From NCBI GenBank assembly GCA_934446365.1, contig CAKSDZ010000009.1:1-27685 (forward strand): a stretch of 27,685 nt of DNA. Direction: 5' to 3'. The notes beneath the pieces are model-generated. The model ran no database searches. It saw nothing but the letters and a program-made list of their open reading frames with translations, and was not told the origin of the DNA. Position numbers and translations under genes: made by a program. The stretch's first letter is position 1. Every line of letters starts with the position of its first letter. Below are positions 7,609-14,586 of this stretch, piece after piece. This DNA is from an uncultured Eubacteriales bacterium (lineage in GTDB: Bacteria > Bacillota > Clostridia > Oscillospirales > CAG-272).

Positions 7609-7625
7609 GTGCTGTCAACTGAGAG

Positions 7626-7750
7626 CTTTACTGCCGGACAGCTTATCGTCTATCAAAATATTTCGATTATTGTAATAGATGATTTTTGGCTTGATATCAT
7701 AAGAAAGTGTGAAAAATAATATAAAGGCGTCCTTCATTTGGGACGCCTTT
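7626..7750 (+). pseudogene. Duplicated 3' end of immunity gene A with terminator
   Basis: Bases 7626-7737 repeat 1682-1793 over 112 bp, which covers the last 93 bases of immunity gene A, its stop and the left arm of its terminator. The terminator's right arm differs slightly but still pairs (7723-7732 with 7741-7750, 8-nt loop). It is joined to core relic E by about 17 unrelated bases. This is the remainder of a cassette whose toxin and most of whose immunity gene were deleted. Confidence 0.85.
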
Positions 7751-7816
7751 TGGTTTTAGTCCATTTTTAAAATATATCTATATCATAATAAACTTTAAAA
7801 AATTTATGAAGAGGAT

Positions 7817-7910
7817 TTTCCCTCCATTTCGGTCGTATCAGACGGTTATGCTTGACAAAATAATCTAAAAAAGGTATACTTATACAAAAATTCGACGAAA
7901 TGGAGGGAAA
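7817..7910. repeat. Inverted repeat bracketing the dGTPase promoter
   Basis: The left arm (7817-7835) and right arm (7893-7910) are complementary over 18 bp with one extra base. The right arm includes the GGAGGG ribosome binding site (7902-7907) of the downstream gene. The left arm lies upstream of the promoter at 7852-7880. A long transcript entering from the left could fold and hide the ribosome binding site, while a transcript from the gene's own promoter could not. The arms could also be a two-site operator. Confidence 0.7.
7852..7880 (+). promoter_or_regulatory. Promoter of the dGTPase-like gene
   Basis: TTGACA (7852-7857), a 17-bp spacer and TATACT (7875-7880) lie 34 bases before the start codon. 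Confidence 0.8.
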
Positions 7911-7913
7911 GCG

Positions 7914-9152
7914 ATGAGGGATTATTTTACATTTACAGAGGGGGAGAAGCAATATTTGGAGGGCGTCAACCGCTCATGGGATGACGCTTTGTCTCCGTAT
8001 GCGGCGAAGAACAGGGAAGCGATTCGACTTCGCGAACCGCGGTACAACATCATCCGCCCCTCTTATGCATATGATGTGGATGTGATTCTGCACAGCCCTC
8101 TCTATAACCGGTATACGGATAAGACACAGGTTTTTTCTTTTTATCGGAATGACGACCTTACAAGGCGTGCGCTTCACGTTCAGTTTGTCTCTAAAATCGC
8201 GAGAACGATTGGGCGGGCGCTGCGCTTGAATCTCGATTTGATCGAGGCGATTGCACTCGCGCATGATATGGGACATACGCCGTTCGGGCATAAGGGTGAG
8301 CAGTTTCTGAGTGAATGTTATGAGCAGGCGACAGGGAAAGCCTCCGGTACCTCACGCTATTTTTATCACAATGTCCACAGCGCACGTATTTTTCGCTATA
8401 TTTTAAACGGCGCTCTTTCTTTACAGACGCTGAGCGGAATTCTGTCCCATGACGGAGAAAAGGTGTGCAAGGAGTATACGCCTTCCTCTCTTTCGACGTT
8501 TAAGGAGTTTGATTCGGTGCTGGAACGCTGTTATGTGAAAAAGGATTTCCATAAAAACCTGCGGCCGAATACCTTGGAGGGCTGTGTTGTGCGCATCAGT
8601 GATATGATTGCCTATGCGGGGAAAGACAGGCAGGATCTTTATCGGGCGCGCTTGATTACAGCAAAACAATTTGAAAAAGAACATATGATCGGAACTAAAA
8701 ACCGGGATATTATCTCGAATTTGGTGATCAATATCATCAAGAACAGCATAAATTCGCTTTCCCTGAATATGGATGAGGCGGTTTTTGAGGATTTGGAATC
8801 CCTGATAAAGGAGAATACCGATGTCATATACCATGACGAAGAGCTGAATAAGCCGTATAACGAAATCATAAGTCCCCTGATGAAAAAGCTGTATGCGCAG
8901 CTCGTCCGTGATGTGGAAACGCGGAATTTTGATTCTCCTGTTTTTCAGCATTATCTGAACGACGGCATCCAAGGCCGGTGTTATCGGAAAGATTTCAATC
9001 CGACAGGCGCGATTGTCGCGGATCCCAATGAGATCGTCACGGACTTTATCGCCAGTATGACCGACGACTACTTCATCGATATTTGCCGGCATTTACATAT
9101 CGACGATGCGCTCTGCGAAAAGATTTATTACCATGAATATTTTGAAAAATAA
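7914..9152 (+). CDS. dgt: dGTPase-like HD-domain phosphohydrolase
   Basis: The protein has 412 residues from ATG 7914, with GGAGGG six bases upstream. Enzymes of this family hydrolyse dGTP or other dNTPs to the nucleoside and triphosphate, a cytosolic step in dNTP pool control. HD-domain metal ligands are visible: H88 in RRALHVQ, H117-D118 in AHDMGHTPFGHKGE, and the late Asp in VVRISDMIAYAGKD. The family-typical N-terminal SPLYNRYTDKTQVF and a C-terminal helical part are present, and the length is normal. It has its own promoter and terminator, so it is monocistronic. Some relatives protect against phage by depleting dNTPs, but nothing here shows that role. The substrate cannot be assigned from sequence, so the symbol names the family. 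Confidence 0.88.
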   Translation: MRDYFTFTEGEKQYLEGVNRSWDDALSPYAAKNREAIRLREPRYNIIRPSYAYDVDVILHSPLYNRYTDKTQVFSFYRNDDLTRRALHVQFVSKIARTIGRALRLNLDLIEAIALAHDMGHTPFGHKGEQFLSECYEQATGKASGTSRYFYHNVHSARIFRYILNGALSLQTLSGILSHDGEKVCKEYTPSSLSTFKEFDSVLERCYVKKDFHKNLRPNTLEGCVVRISDMIAYAGKDRQDLYRARLITAKQFEKEHMIGTKNRDIISNLVINIIKNSINSLSLNMDEAVFEDLESLIKENTDVIYHDEELNKPYNEIISPLMKKLYAQLVRDVETRNFDSPVFQHYLNDGIQGRCYRKDFNPTGAIVADPNEIVTDFIASMTDDYFIDICRHLHIDDALCEKIYYHEYFEK

Positions 9153-9161
9153 AGACATCTG

Positions 9162-9195
9162 ATGCGTTCCCCCATTTGCGGGGGAGCGCATTTTT
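9162..9195 (+). terminator. Terminator after the dGTPase gene
   Basis: A 12-bp stem with one wobble pair (9162-9173 with 9180-9191) and a T run follow the stop by 9 bases. Confidence 0.85.
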
Positions 9196-9268
9196 GTCTT
9201 TTCTTGTGAGAAAAATGCGGATGGGAACAAAAAAGTTGTTTGGGATGGAAAAATTTTCTGATTTTCTG

Positions 9269-9297
9269 TTGACAAACATATGTTTTTGATGTATGAT
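9269..9297 (+). promoter_or_regulatory. Promoter of the zinc-ribbon gene
   Basis: TTGACA (9269-9274), a 17-bp spacer and TATGAT (9292-9297) predict a start near 9304. This leaves about 100 bases before GTG 9403, or about 210 before ATG 9514. Confidence 0.75.
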
Positions 9298-9303
9298 GAA
9301 ATC

Positions 9304-9402
9304 ACGAAGAAAATCCGAGCGGAAATTGCGAACAAATGTGTCGCGCGTTTGCGCTTCGCGTTGAATCCCTCGGATTTGTTTTTGGGAGAGGAGTGTTCAT
9401 AG
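9304..9402 (+). other. Structured leader before the zinc-ribbon gene
   Basis: A 9-bp pairing, AAATCCGAG near 9310 with CTCGGATTT near 9370, encloses GC-rich inner pairings around CGCGCGTTTGCGC and is followed by a short T run. ACAAAT near 9331 could instead pair with the ATTTGT that overlaps the right arm, so two exclusive folds are possible, as in attenuators. No known riboswitch class is recognised. Confidence 0.35.
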
Positions 9403-9513
9403 GTGATCGCGGGTGTCGTGCCATGCGGCACCTTTTTTCACCCCAAAGCGGATTTGGACGACTGGCTGTGCCGTTATCAGCAGAGGAGTGCCGGAGGAAG
9501 AGAGGAAAAAGAA

Positions 9514-9723
9514 ATGAGTTTTGAAGAGGAAAACAGAAAATGTAAGGCGAGCTGTCCCATATGCGGGCGGGGATTATGCAGGGCGGCGCCGCACTCTGTT
9601 GTTGAAATCTATTGTCCGAAGTGTAAAAGCCCGCTTTTGGTATCCTTTGAAAAGGGCGGGTTTTCCGCAAAAATCATAGAAAATACGGGAGAGCATAAAT
9701 CCGATCCCGGAGCTGTTTGCTGA
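9514..9723 (+). CDS. Zinc-ribbon mini-protein
   Basis: The protein has 69 residues from ATG 9514 (GAGG about 9 bases upstream). GTG 9403, with GGGAGAGGAG nine bases upstream, would give 106 residues in the same frame, and I cannot exclude it. Two CxxC pairs are visible (CPICGRGLC and CPKC), spaced as in a small zinc ribbon resembling phage Com-like translational regulators. It may bind nucleic acid; that is inference. It has its own promoter and terminator, and sits directly upstream of the HTH regulator that begins the next gene run. Confidence 0.65.
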   Translation: MSFEEENRKCKASCPICGRGLCRAAPHSVVEIYCPKCKSPLLVSFEKGGFSAKIIENTGEHKSDPGAVC

Positions 9724-9755
9724 AGAGATAAGTTGGACTTGAATTCTGTCAAGAG

Positions 9756-9815
9756 GAACCTGGCAAATTGGTAAGACGCATTTTGCGTGCTGCCTTTTTG
9801 CCGGGTTCTTTTTTT
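9756..9815 (+). terminator. Terminator with an inner hairpin
   Basis: A 12-bp stem with one wobble (9756-9767 with 9797-9808) encloses a second hairpin (9776-9780 with 9784-9788) and is followed by seven T. Confidence 0.85.
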
Positions 9816-9833
9816 CCGGAAAAGTTTTTTAAT

Positions 9834-9852
9834 CCGGACAAGGAGTGTCCGG
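9834..9852. promoter_or_regulatory. Dyad upstream of the HTH regulator gene
   Basis: A perfect 7-bp inverted repeat, CCGGACA - AGGAG - TGTCCGG, lies 46 bases before the regulator start. It could be an operator for autoregulation or a leader hairpin. No good -35/-10 pair is seen next to it. Confidence 0.4.
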
Positions 9853-9897
9853 GTTGTGCTCTAAAATGTCAGACAGAAAGGAGGTGAGTGCTCTTTT

Positions 9898-10284
9898 ATG
9901 GGAACTGCCGAACGACGCAGTGAAATTTTAAAAATCCTTTGCCGGCGCAGACATGAGACCGTGCCGCGGCTGGCGGCGGAGTTCGGTGTTTCCGAACGAA
10001 CGGTACGAAGAGATATCGAGGCGCTCAGTCTCACGGCTCCGCTTTATACGCAGCAGGGACGGTATGACGGCGGCGTTTATGTGATGGATGGCTATTCGGC
10101 GGACCGCATGTATTTTGCGGAACGCGAAACGGCCGTCATGCGCCGTCTCGTCGCGGACGCGGAGGCCACGGGATATTGTAGGCTCGACGCATCGGAGCTT
10201 CGCATCCTGAAAGAGCTGCTCGCCACCTATTCCAAGCCAACCGTGAATACGGAAAATGAAAGGAGATCCTATGAATCAAAATGA
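9898..10284 (+). CDS. DeoR/WYL-type HTH transcriptional regulator (DNA-binding domain only)
   Basis: The protein has 128 residues from ATG 9898, with a near-perfect AAAGGAGGTGA at 9877-9887. Residues 3-55 are a winged helix-turn-helix of the DeoR/HTH_11 type (ILKILCRRRHETVPRLAAEF, then SERTVRRDIEALS). The wing follows (GRYDGGVYVMDGY). There is no WYL or sugar-phosphate sensor domain, so it is a short stand-alone regulator. Its 3' end overlaps the nucleotidyltransferase start by 14 bp, which makes it the first gene of a co-translated run and its likely local regulator. The dyad at 9834 is a candidate binding site. The DNA-binding role is secure; targets and ligand are unknown. Confidence 0.8.
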   Translation: MGTAERRSEILKILCRRRHETVPRLAAEFGVSERTVRRDIEALSLTAPLYTQQGRYDGGVYVMDGYSADRMYFAERETAVMRRLVADAEATGYCRLDASELRILKELLATYSKPTVNTENERRSYESK

Positions 10285-11365
10285 AAAAGAACTGGTATTG
10301 ACGCTTTGCCGGTTTCAGAATCCGAATCGAAAAGCGCTTTGGGAGCTGATCGGGAAAGGGGCGATGACATCCGCCGTTCTCGGCGAGCTGTTTTGGAACA
10401 GAGCGGCAGGCGTGGCCTGTGCCGTGCTCGAAAAGGCGGAGCTGATGTCGAGGGTGCCGCGCGAGGCGCGGACCGCTTTGCGCGGCGCCCGCACGCAGAA
10501 TCGGGAATACAACCGGAGTTTTTTCCGGTGTGTCGGAGCGCTGCATGACGCGCTGCGCTCCTGCGGTGAGCATTATGCGATGCTGAAAGGCGCATATCTC
10601 TGCGGCAAATATCCGGAGGGCTGCCGCACCTCCAATGATGTGGATTTGCTTGTGCCGCCCGAATTTTTGTCGGAGATCGGGGAGGCGCTTCTGCGGGACG
10701 GCTACCGTCAGGGAGCGGTCCAAAACGGGGTGTTTATCCCGGCGAAAAGGGAAGAGATCATTCGTTCCCGCATGATGCGCGGGGAAACGGTGCCGTATAT
10801 CAAGGAGGTGAATCTTCCGTATCTGCGTTATTTTGAGGTGGATATCAATTTTTCCATGGATTACAAAAACGGAAAACTGGAGCTTGTCCGCGAGCTTGTG
10901 GAACGTGCCGTGACGGCGGAGACGGGCGGCATGGAAATCCGAACGCTTGCCTGCGACGATTTCTTCCTGCATCTCTGCGCACACCTTTATAAGGAGGCGA
11001 CAACCTATCCGTGGATTCGGATGAAGCGCGATATGACGCTTTATAAGTACATCGACCTCTATATGCTGCTCCATGAAATGGCGATGCCGGCGGCGGATGC
11101 GATTGCCGCGCGTGCACATGCGCTGGGACTTTGCACGGAATGTTATTTCGCGGTATCGGAGACCGTGAATTTGTTTGGCGACGAGAGCGGCGCCGGCATG
11201 TGCATTCTTCGCGGACTGCCCGATGTCGATATGGACGGTCTGTTTTCGGTGATATCGCCGGAGGAGAAAAAGGAGTACCGCTATACGGAACGGGATACCA
11301 TGCGCCGCTTTTTCTGTGCCGACCGTGAAACGCTTTTGGAGGAGGTGGGCATATGGAAGCCTTGA
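10271..11365 (+). CDS. Nucleotidyltransferase-fold protein, PF14907-like
   Basis: The protein has 364 residues. I chose ATG 10271 because the ribosome binding site AAGGAGA lies between it and the in-frame ATG 10256. Around residues 100-126 it has the pattern of the uncharacterised nucleotidyltransferase family PF14907: MLKGAYLCGKYP, then RTSNDVDLLV, where the two Asp residues would bind metal. A third acidic position may be in YFEVDINFSMD. Members often occur in peptide, polysaccharide and other natural-product clusters; their reactions are mostly unknown. Here it overlaps the kinase-ACP gene by 13 bp, so it is probably made together with it. It might attach a nucleotide to the pathway's acceptor or product. 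The family call is good and the function is inference. Confidence 0.75.
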   Translation: MNQNEKELVLTLCRFQNPNRKALWELIGKGAMTSAVLGELFWNRAAGVACAVLEKAELMSRVPREARTALRGARTQNREYNRSFFRCVGALHDALRSCGEHYAMLKGAYLCGKYPEGCRTSNDVDLLVPPEFLSEIGEALLRDGYRQGAVQNGVFIPAKREEIIRSRMMRGETVPYIKEVNLPYLRYFEVDINFSMDYKNGKLELVRELVERAVTAETGGMEIRTLACDDFFLHLCAHLYKEATTYPWIRMKRDMTLYKYIDLYMLLHEMAMPAADAIAARAHALGLCTECYFAVSETVNLFGDESGAGMCILRGLPDVDMDGLFSVISPEEKKEYRYTERDTMRRFFCADRETLLEEVGIWKP

Positions 11366-12246
11366 ACATGAAGCCGCATGGCGGAAAAGGGCGTCTTATC
11401 ACCTTTTGCGGGCTGGACGGCTGCGGAAAGTCGACGATGATCCGGAGGACGGAAGCATATCTCACCTCTTTGGGATATCCGGTGCTTTTGACAAAGCAGC
11501 CGACGGATTTTGTCCGCCGCTCCGATATTTTCAGAACCTATATGGACGCGGAGAACCACGACGCCTATGATTACCGCAGCCTGTCTCTGCTGGCGGCGAG
11601 CGACAGGGTGCAGCACGGGAACCGCGTGGTGCTTCCCGCCCTGCTTGCGGGAAAGACGGTCGTCAGCGACCGGTATTTTTACTCCTGTCTTGCCAATCTG
11701 CGCGCGCGGGGCTACGAGGACGACAGGTGGATTTATGAGGTGGCACAGAGCATTCCGAAGCCCGATCTCGCGTTTTTTCTGGACGTTCCCGTTCCGACTG
11801 CCGTCCGCCGCGTCCGCTCGCGTGAGGCGGAAAAGGACCGGTATATCGATATGGAGCTGCAATACCGTCTGCGGGAGGAATATGTGGAAATCGCAAAGAA
11901 AAACGGCGGGATTCTCTTGTCGACGGAATGCTCGGAGGCGGAAACCTTTGCAAGAATCAAAGAAAAGCTTGACGAGCTGTTTTCGGTAAAAACGTCTGTC
12001 TCGGATCAGGTAAAGGAGATTTTATCGACGCTTACGGAATGCGGCGATATCCGCGGCGAAAACACACTGACGGAGGACTTGGGGCTTGACAGCCTTGGCC
12101 ATGTCGCGCTGATGGTGGAGCTCGAGGAGCGGCTGGGCATTGAATTTGAGGAGGCAGACCTCAATCCGTTTGACCTTGTCACCGTGGACGATGTTCTGCG
12201 TCTTGCGGAGCGCTATATGGGAGGTCATGATGAGAACGGAGCTTGA
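11353..12246 (+). CDS. Thymidylate kinase-like domain fused to an acyl carrier protein
   Basis: The protein has 297 residues from ATG 11353, with GGAGG seven bases upstream. Residues 13-210 are a P-loop kinase of the thymidylate kinase type: Walker A GLDGCGKST (20-28), the DRY motif at 106-108 followed by S111, and PDLAFFLDVPVP (137-148). An Arg-rich lid region follows. Residues 215-290 are a complete acyl carrier domain with LGLDSLGHVALM; S247 would carry 4'-phosphopantetheine. No phosphopantetheinyl transferase is in the window. Downstream lie a BtrH-like acyltransferase and an AMP-forming synthetase, natural partners of a carrier protein. The kinase may phosphorylate a small acceptor rather than dTMP. 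I know of no characterised kinase-ACP fusion of this kind. Both domain calls are strong; the pathway role is inferred. Confidence 0.85.
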   Translation: MEALNMKPHGGKGRLITFCGLDGCGKSTMIRRTEAYLTSLGYPVLLTKQPTDFVRRSDIFRTYMDAENHDAYDYRSLSLLAASDRVQHGNRVVLPALLAGKTVVSDRYFYSCLANLRARGYEDDRWIYEVAQSIPKPDLAFFLDVPVPTAVRRVRSREAEKDRYIDMELQYRLREEYVEIAKKNGGILLSTECSEAETFARIKEKLDELFSVKTSVSDQVKEILSTLTECGDIRGENTLTEDLGLDSLGHVALMVELEERLGIEFEEADLNPFDLVTVDDVLRLAERYMGGHDENGA

Positions 12247-13252
12247 ATACAGGGAGCCGCCGTTTTGCGCCTATCATTATATGGCAAGCCATGGGGTCGT
12301 CGCGCTGGAAAATCCTTCGGGCATGGTGTGGTTTTATCAGAATTGCACGGGGCTTTCCTGCGGCCGCAGATTCCTCGACGGATATACCGCGCCGGAGCTT
12401 GCCGTCACACGGCACGGGATTCTTGCCAATCCGCATATCGATTCGTATATTGTCAATGCGTGGTTTTGTCCCGAGGACATGCGCAAAACGGCGAAACGGA
12501 TGCTCGATATGGGATATTACGTCCTTTTTGATCATGTCGACGACTATTATGTAGAAGGGAAAAGCTTTTTCGGTGAACGTCATTTCTATCATGACGGCCT
12601 GATTCTCGGTTATGACGATACGGCGGGGACGCTGATACTCGCCGCCTATAACAACAAATGGAGTTACGGCGTTTTTGAAACATCGATGGACGGCTTTATG
12701 AAAGGGCTTCTCGCCGCGGCGGAGGCCGGGGAGCGTCCCCGATTCATCGCCGCACGGGCAAAAAAGGAGGAGCCTTCTTCCTTGGATATTCCCGCCGTGT
12801 TCCGCACGGTCGAGGCATATCTGAGGACGGACCCCACCGTACACGACTGCGCGGCGCGGGGCGAGGTGAGGGGCACCGATGTTCACCTTTGCCTTGTTCG
12901 GTATTTGGAGCTGCTGGCGGAAGGCGGGATTCCCTATGAAAAGATGGACTGGCGTGTGATGCGGCTGCTTTGGGAGCAGAAAAAATGCCTATGCGGCTGT
13001 ATCCGAGAGGTCGAGCGGGCGCTTTCCTTTTCGGACGAGGTGAGCCGGTCTTATCAGGCGGTTGTGGACAGCGCCAATCTGCTGCGCATTCAGTATGCGC
13101 GTTATCATATGAAGCGCGACGATGCCCTGATTCCGAAGATGACCGCAAGAATGCTGAACATAAAAGAGAATGAGGTCTTGCTTCTTGAAAAATGGATGGA
13201 AAAAGTGAAAAAGAGGGGGAATGAAGATGCTGTGGAATATATTGAAGCGTAA
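12230..13252 (+). CDS. BtrH-like protein, candidate acyl-ACP-dependent acyltransferase
   Basis: The protein has 340 residues. I chose ATG 12230 rather than the adjoining ATG 12227 because GGGAGG at 12219-12224 then has normal spacing. Residues 8-160 look like the butirosin BtrH N-terminal domain (PF14399), a C39-peptidase-like papain fold. C13 in PPFCAYHYM is the candidate nucleophile, H121 in FYHDGLILGYDD the candidate base, and N141 or N142 in AAYNNKW the third position. BtrH moves an acyl group from a carrier protein to an aminoglycoside amine. Here the gene overlaps the ACP-bearing gene by 17 bp and the synthetase gene by 26 bp, which matches such a role. Residues 170-340 are helical and unrecognised. 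The fold call is moderate; the acceptor is unknown. Confidence 0.7.
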   Translation: MRTELEYREPPFCAYHYMASHGVVALENPSGMVWFYQNCTGLSCGRRFLDGYTAPELAVTRHGILANPHIDSYIVNAWFCPEDMRKTAKRMLDMGYYVLFDHVDDYYVEGKSFFGERHFYHDGLILGYDDTAGTLILAAYNNKWSYGVFETSMDGFMKGLLAAAEAGERPRFIAARAKKEEPSSLDIPAVFRTVEAYLRTDPTVHDCAARGEVRGTDVHLCLVRYLELLAEGGIPYEKMDWRVMRLLWEQKKCLCGCIREVERALSFSDEVSRSYQAVVDSANLLRIQYARYHMKRDDALIPKMTARMLNIKENEVLLLEKWMEKVKKRGNEDAVEYIEA

Positions 13253-14585
13253 AATGATGGAGCATCCCGATGCGCGTATTCATGAGGGGGAAGCTTCCGT
13301 GACCTATGAGGAGGCGGTCGTCCGGGCGGAGAGCTTCGCACAGGAGCTTGCCGCGCCGTGCTATGGAACCTTGTGCGAAAGCGAGCTTTGCGCGGCGCTT
13401 GCGGTGCTTTCCTGCCTTGCGGCGGAAAGGACGGCGGTTCCGTTGTCCTATCGGTACGGGGAGGCGCATTGCAGACGGATTTTGGAGTTTGTCCGCCCCC
13501 GCTATATCATCGGAGACAAACAGGGCGAGCTTCGGATTGTTAAGATTGAGAATCAGCATTATGAGGAACCGCCCGAACGTCCCGCGTTCATTCTGTGTAC
13601 CTCCGGGACGACGGGCGAACCCAAGGGCGTGATGCTGAGTGAAACCAATCTTCTCTCCAATGTGCGGGACATCCTGCGGTATTTTCAGCTTTCGGACAAG
13701 GATCGGATTCTGATATCCCGTCCCTTGTATCATTGTGCCGTACTGACCGGAGAATTTTTGGCGTCTCTCATGTGCGGGACGGAAATCTATTTTCTGAATC
13801 GGTCGTTTGATATGCAGGCATATATCCGGCTTGCGGAAGAGGAGCGCATCACCGTCGCCTGTGCGACGCCCTCGTTTTTCCAGATGGTGAGCCGGCTTTT
13901 GGGAAAGCCTTTGTCCGTCTCAAAGCTCGCCGTGAGCGGGGAATGTCTGACAAAAGAGGCGGCGGCAAGAATCCGAAAGGCTTTTCCGGCGGCGGAAATT
14001 TATCATGTTTACGGGCTTACCGAAGCTTCTCCGCGGGTCGCATATCTTTTGCCGGAGCACTTTGACAGCATGCCGGAGCTGCTCTCCCGGCCGCTGGATT
14101 CGGTCAGAATCAAAATCGTCGATGATGCCGGTGCCGAGGTGCCGGACGGTGGGGAAGGCGAGCTTGTCGTTTTTGGAGATAACGTCATGATGGGCTACTA
14201 TAAAAATCCGGCGCTGACGGAACAGGTCATCACGGACGGATGGCTGCATACGAGGGATATGGCGGTAAAAAACGGGGACGGAACGGTTCGGATTCTCGGC
14301 CGCCGTGACGATATGATTTTGTATGCGGGCATGAATATCTATCCGCGTGAGGTGGAGGACGCGCTGAAAAAGGATGCGCGCGTGGAGGAGGTGCTGGCCT
14401 ACGGCATTCCGAATCCGTATTCCGGACAGGCGGTTGCGGTCAAGGTGAAAGGAAAATTTAAGGATAAAAACGAAGTTACGGCGCTTTGTCGCGCCTGTCT
14501 GCCGGTCTATGAGCAGCCGGTGCGAGTGGAGCTTGTGGAGGCGCTTCCCAAGAATGCGTCGGGCAAGCTTTTGAGGAGGGGATGA
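13227..14585 (+). CDS. AMP-forming acyl/aminoacyl synthetase (ANL superfamily)
   Basis: The protein has 452 residues. I chose ATG 13227 because AGAGGGGG (13212-13219) is seven bases upstream; ATG 13221 would be too close to it. Core motifs are present in order: CTSGTTGEPKGVML (A3), YGLTEASPR (A5), the D-x-W-L-H-T-R-D loop (A7), GRRDDMILYAGMNIYPREVE (A8) and the catalytic Lys in PKNASGKLLRR (A10). The enzyme would adenylate a carboxylic or amino acid and load it on a phosphopantetheine thiol, most likely on the kinase-fused ACP two genes upstream. It is shorter than typical acyl-CoA synthetases, mostly at the N-terminus, similar to stand-alone carrier-loading enzymes. The substrate cannot be read from the sequence. 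Confidence 0.88.
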   Translation: MLWNILKRKMMEHPDARIHEGEASVTYEEAVVRAESFAQELAAPCYGTLCESELCAALAVLSCLAAERTAVPLSYRYGEAHCRRILEFVRPRYIIGDKQGELRIVKIENQHYEEPPERPAFILCTSGTTGEPKGVMLSETNLLSNVRDILRYFQLSDKDRILISRPLYHCAVLTGEFLASLMCGTEIYFLNRSFDMQAYIRLAEEERITVACATPSFFQMVSRLLGKPLSVSKLAVSGECLTKEAAARIRKAFPAAEIYHVYGLTEASPRVAYLLPEHFDSMPELLSRPLDSVRIKIVDDAGAEVPDGGEGELVVFGDNVMMGYYKNPALTEQVITDGWLHTRDMAVKNGDGTVRILGRRDDMILYAGMNIYPREVEDALKKDARVEEVLAYGIPNPYSGQAVAVKVKGKFKDKNEVTALCRACLPVYEQPVRVELVEALPKNASGKLLRRG

Positions 14586-14586
14586 C

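Noticed and set aside
1..7750. CRISPR array or satellite repeats
   Set aside because: Repeats are long (200-1000 bases), coding and unevenly spaced Rhs core copies; there are no short regular repeats with unique spacers.
7914..9152. Anti-phage dNTP-depletion role for the dGTPase
   Set aside because: Its neighbourhood next to a toxin array is suggestive, but the protein has the plain housekeeping layout and nothing in the sequence supports a defence role.
9760..9800. tRNA-like D-arm (TTGGTAAGACGC) near the zinc-ribbon gene
   Set aside because: No acceptor stem, anticodon arm or T arm can be built around it; the segment is fully explained as a double-hairpin terminator with a T run.
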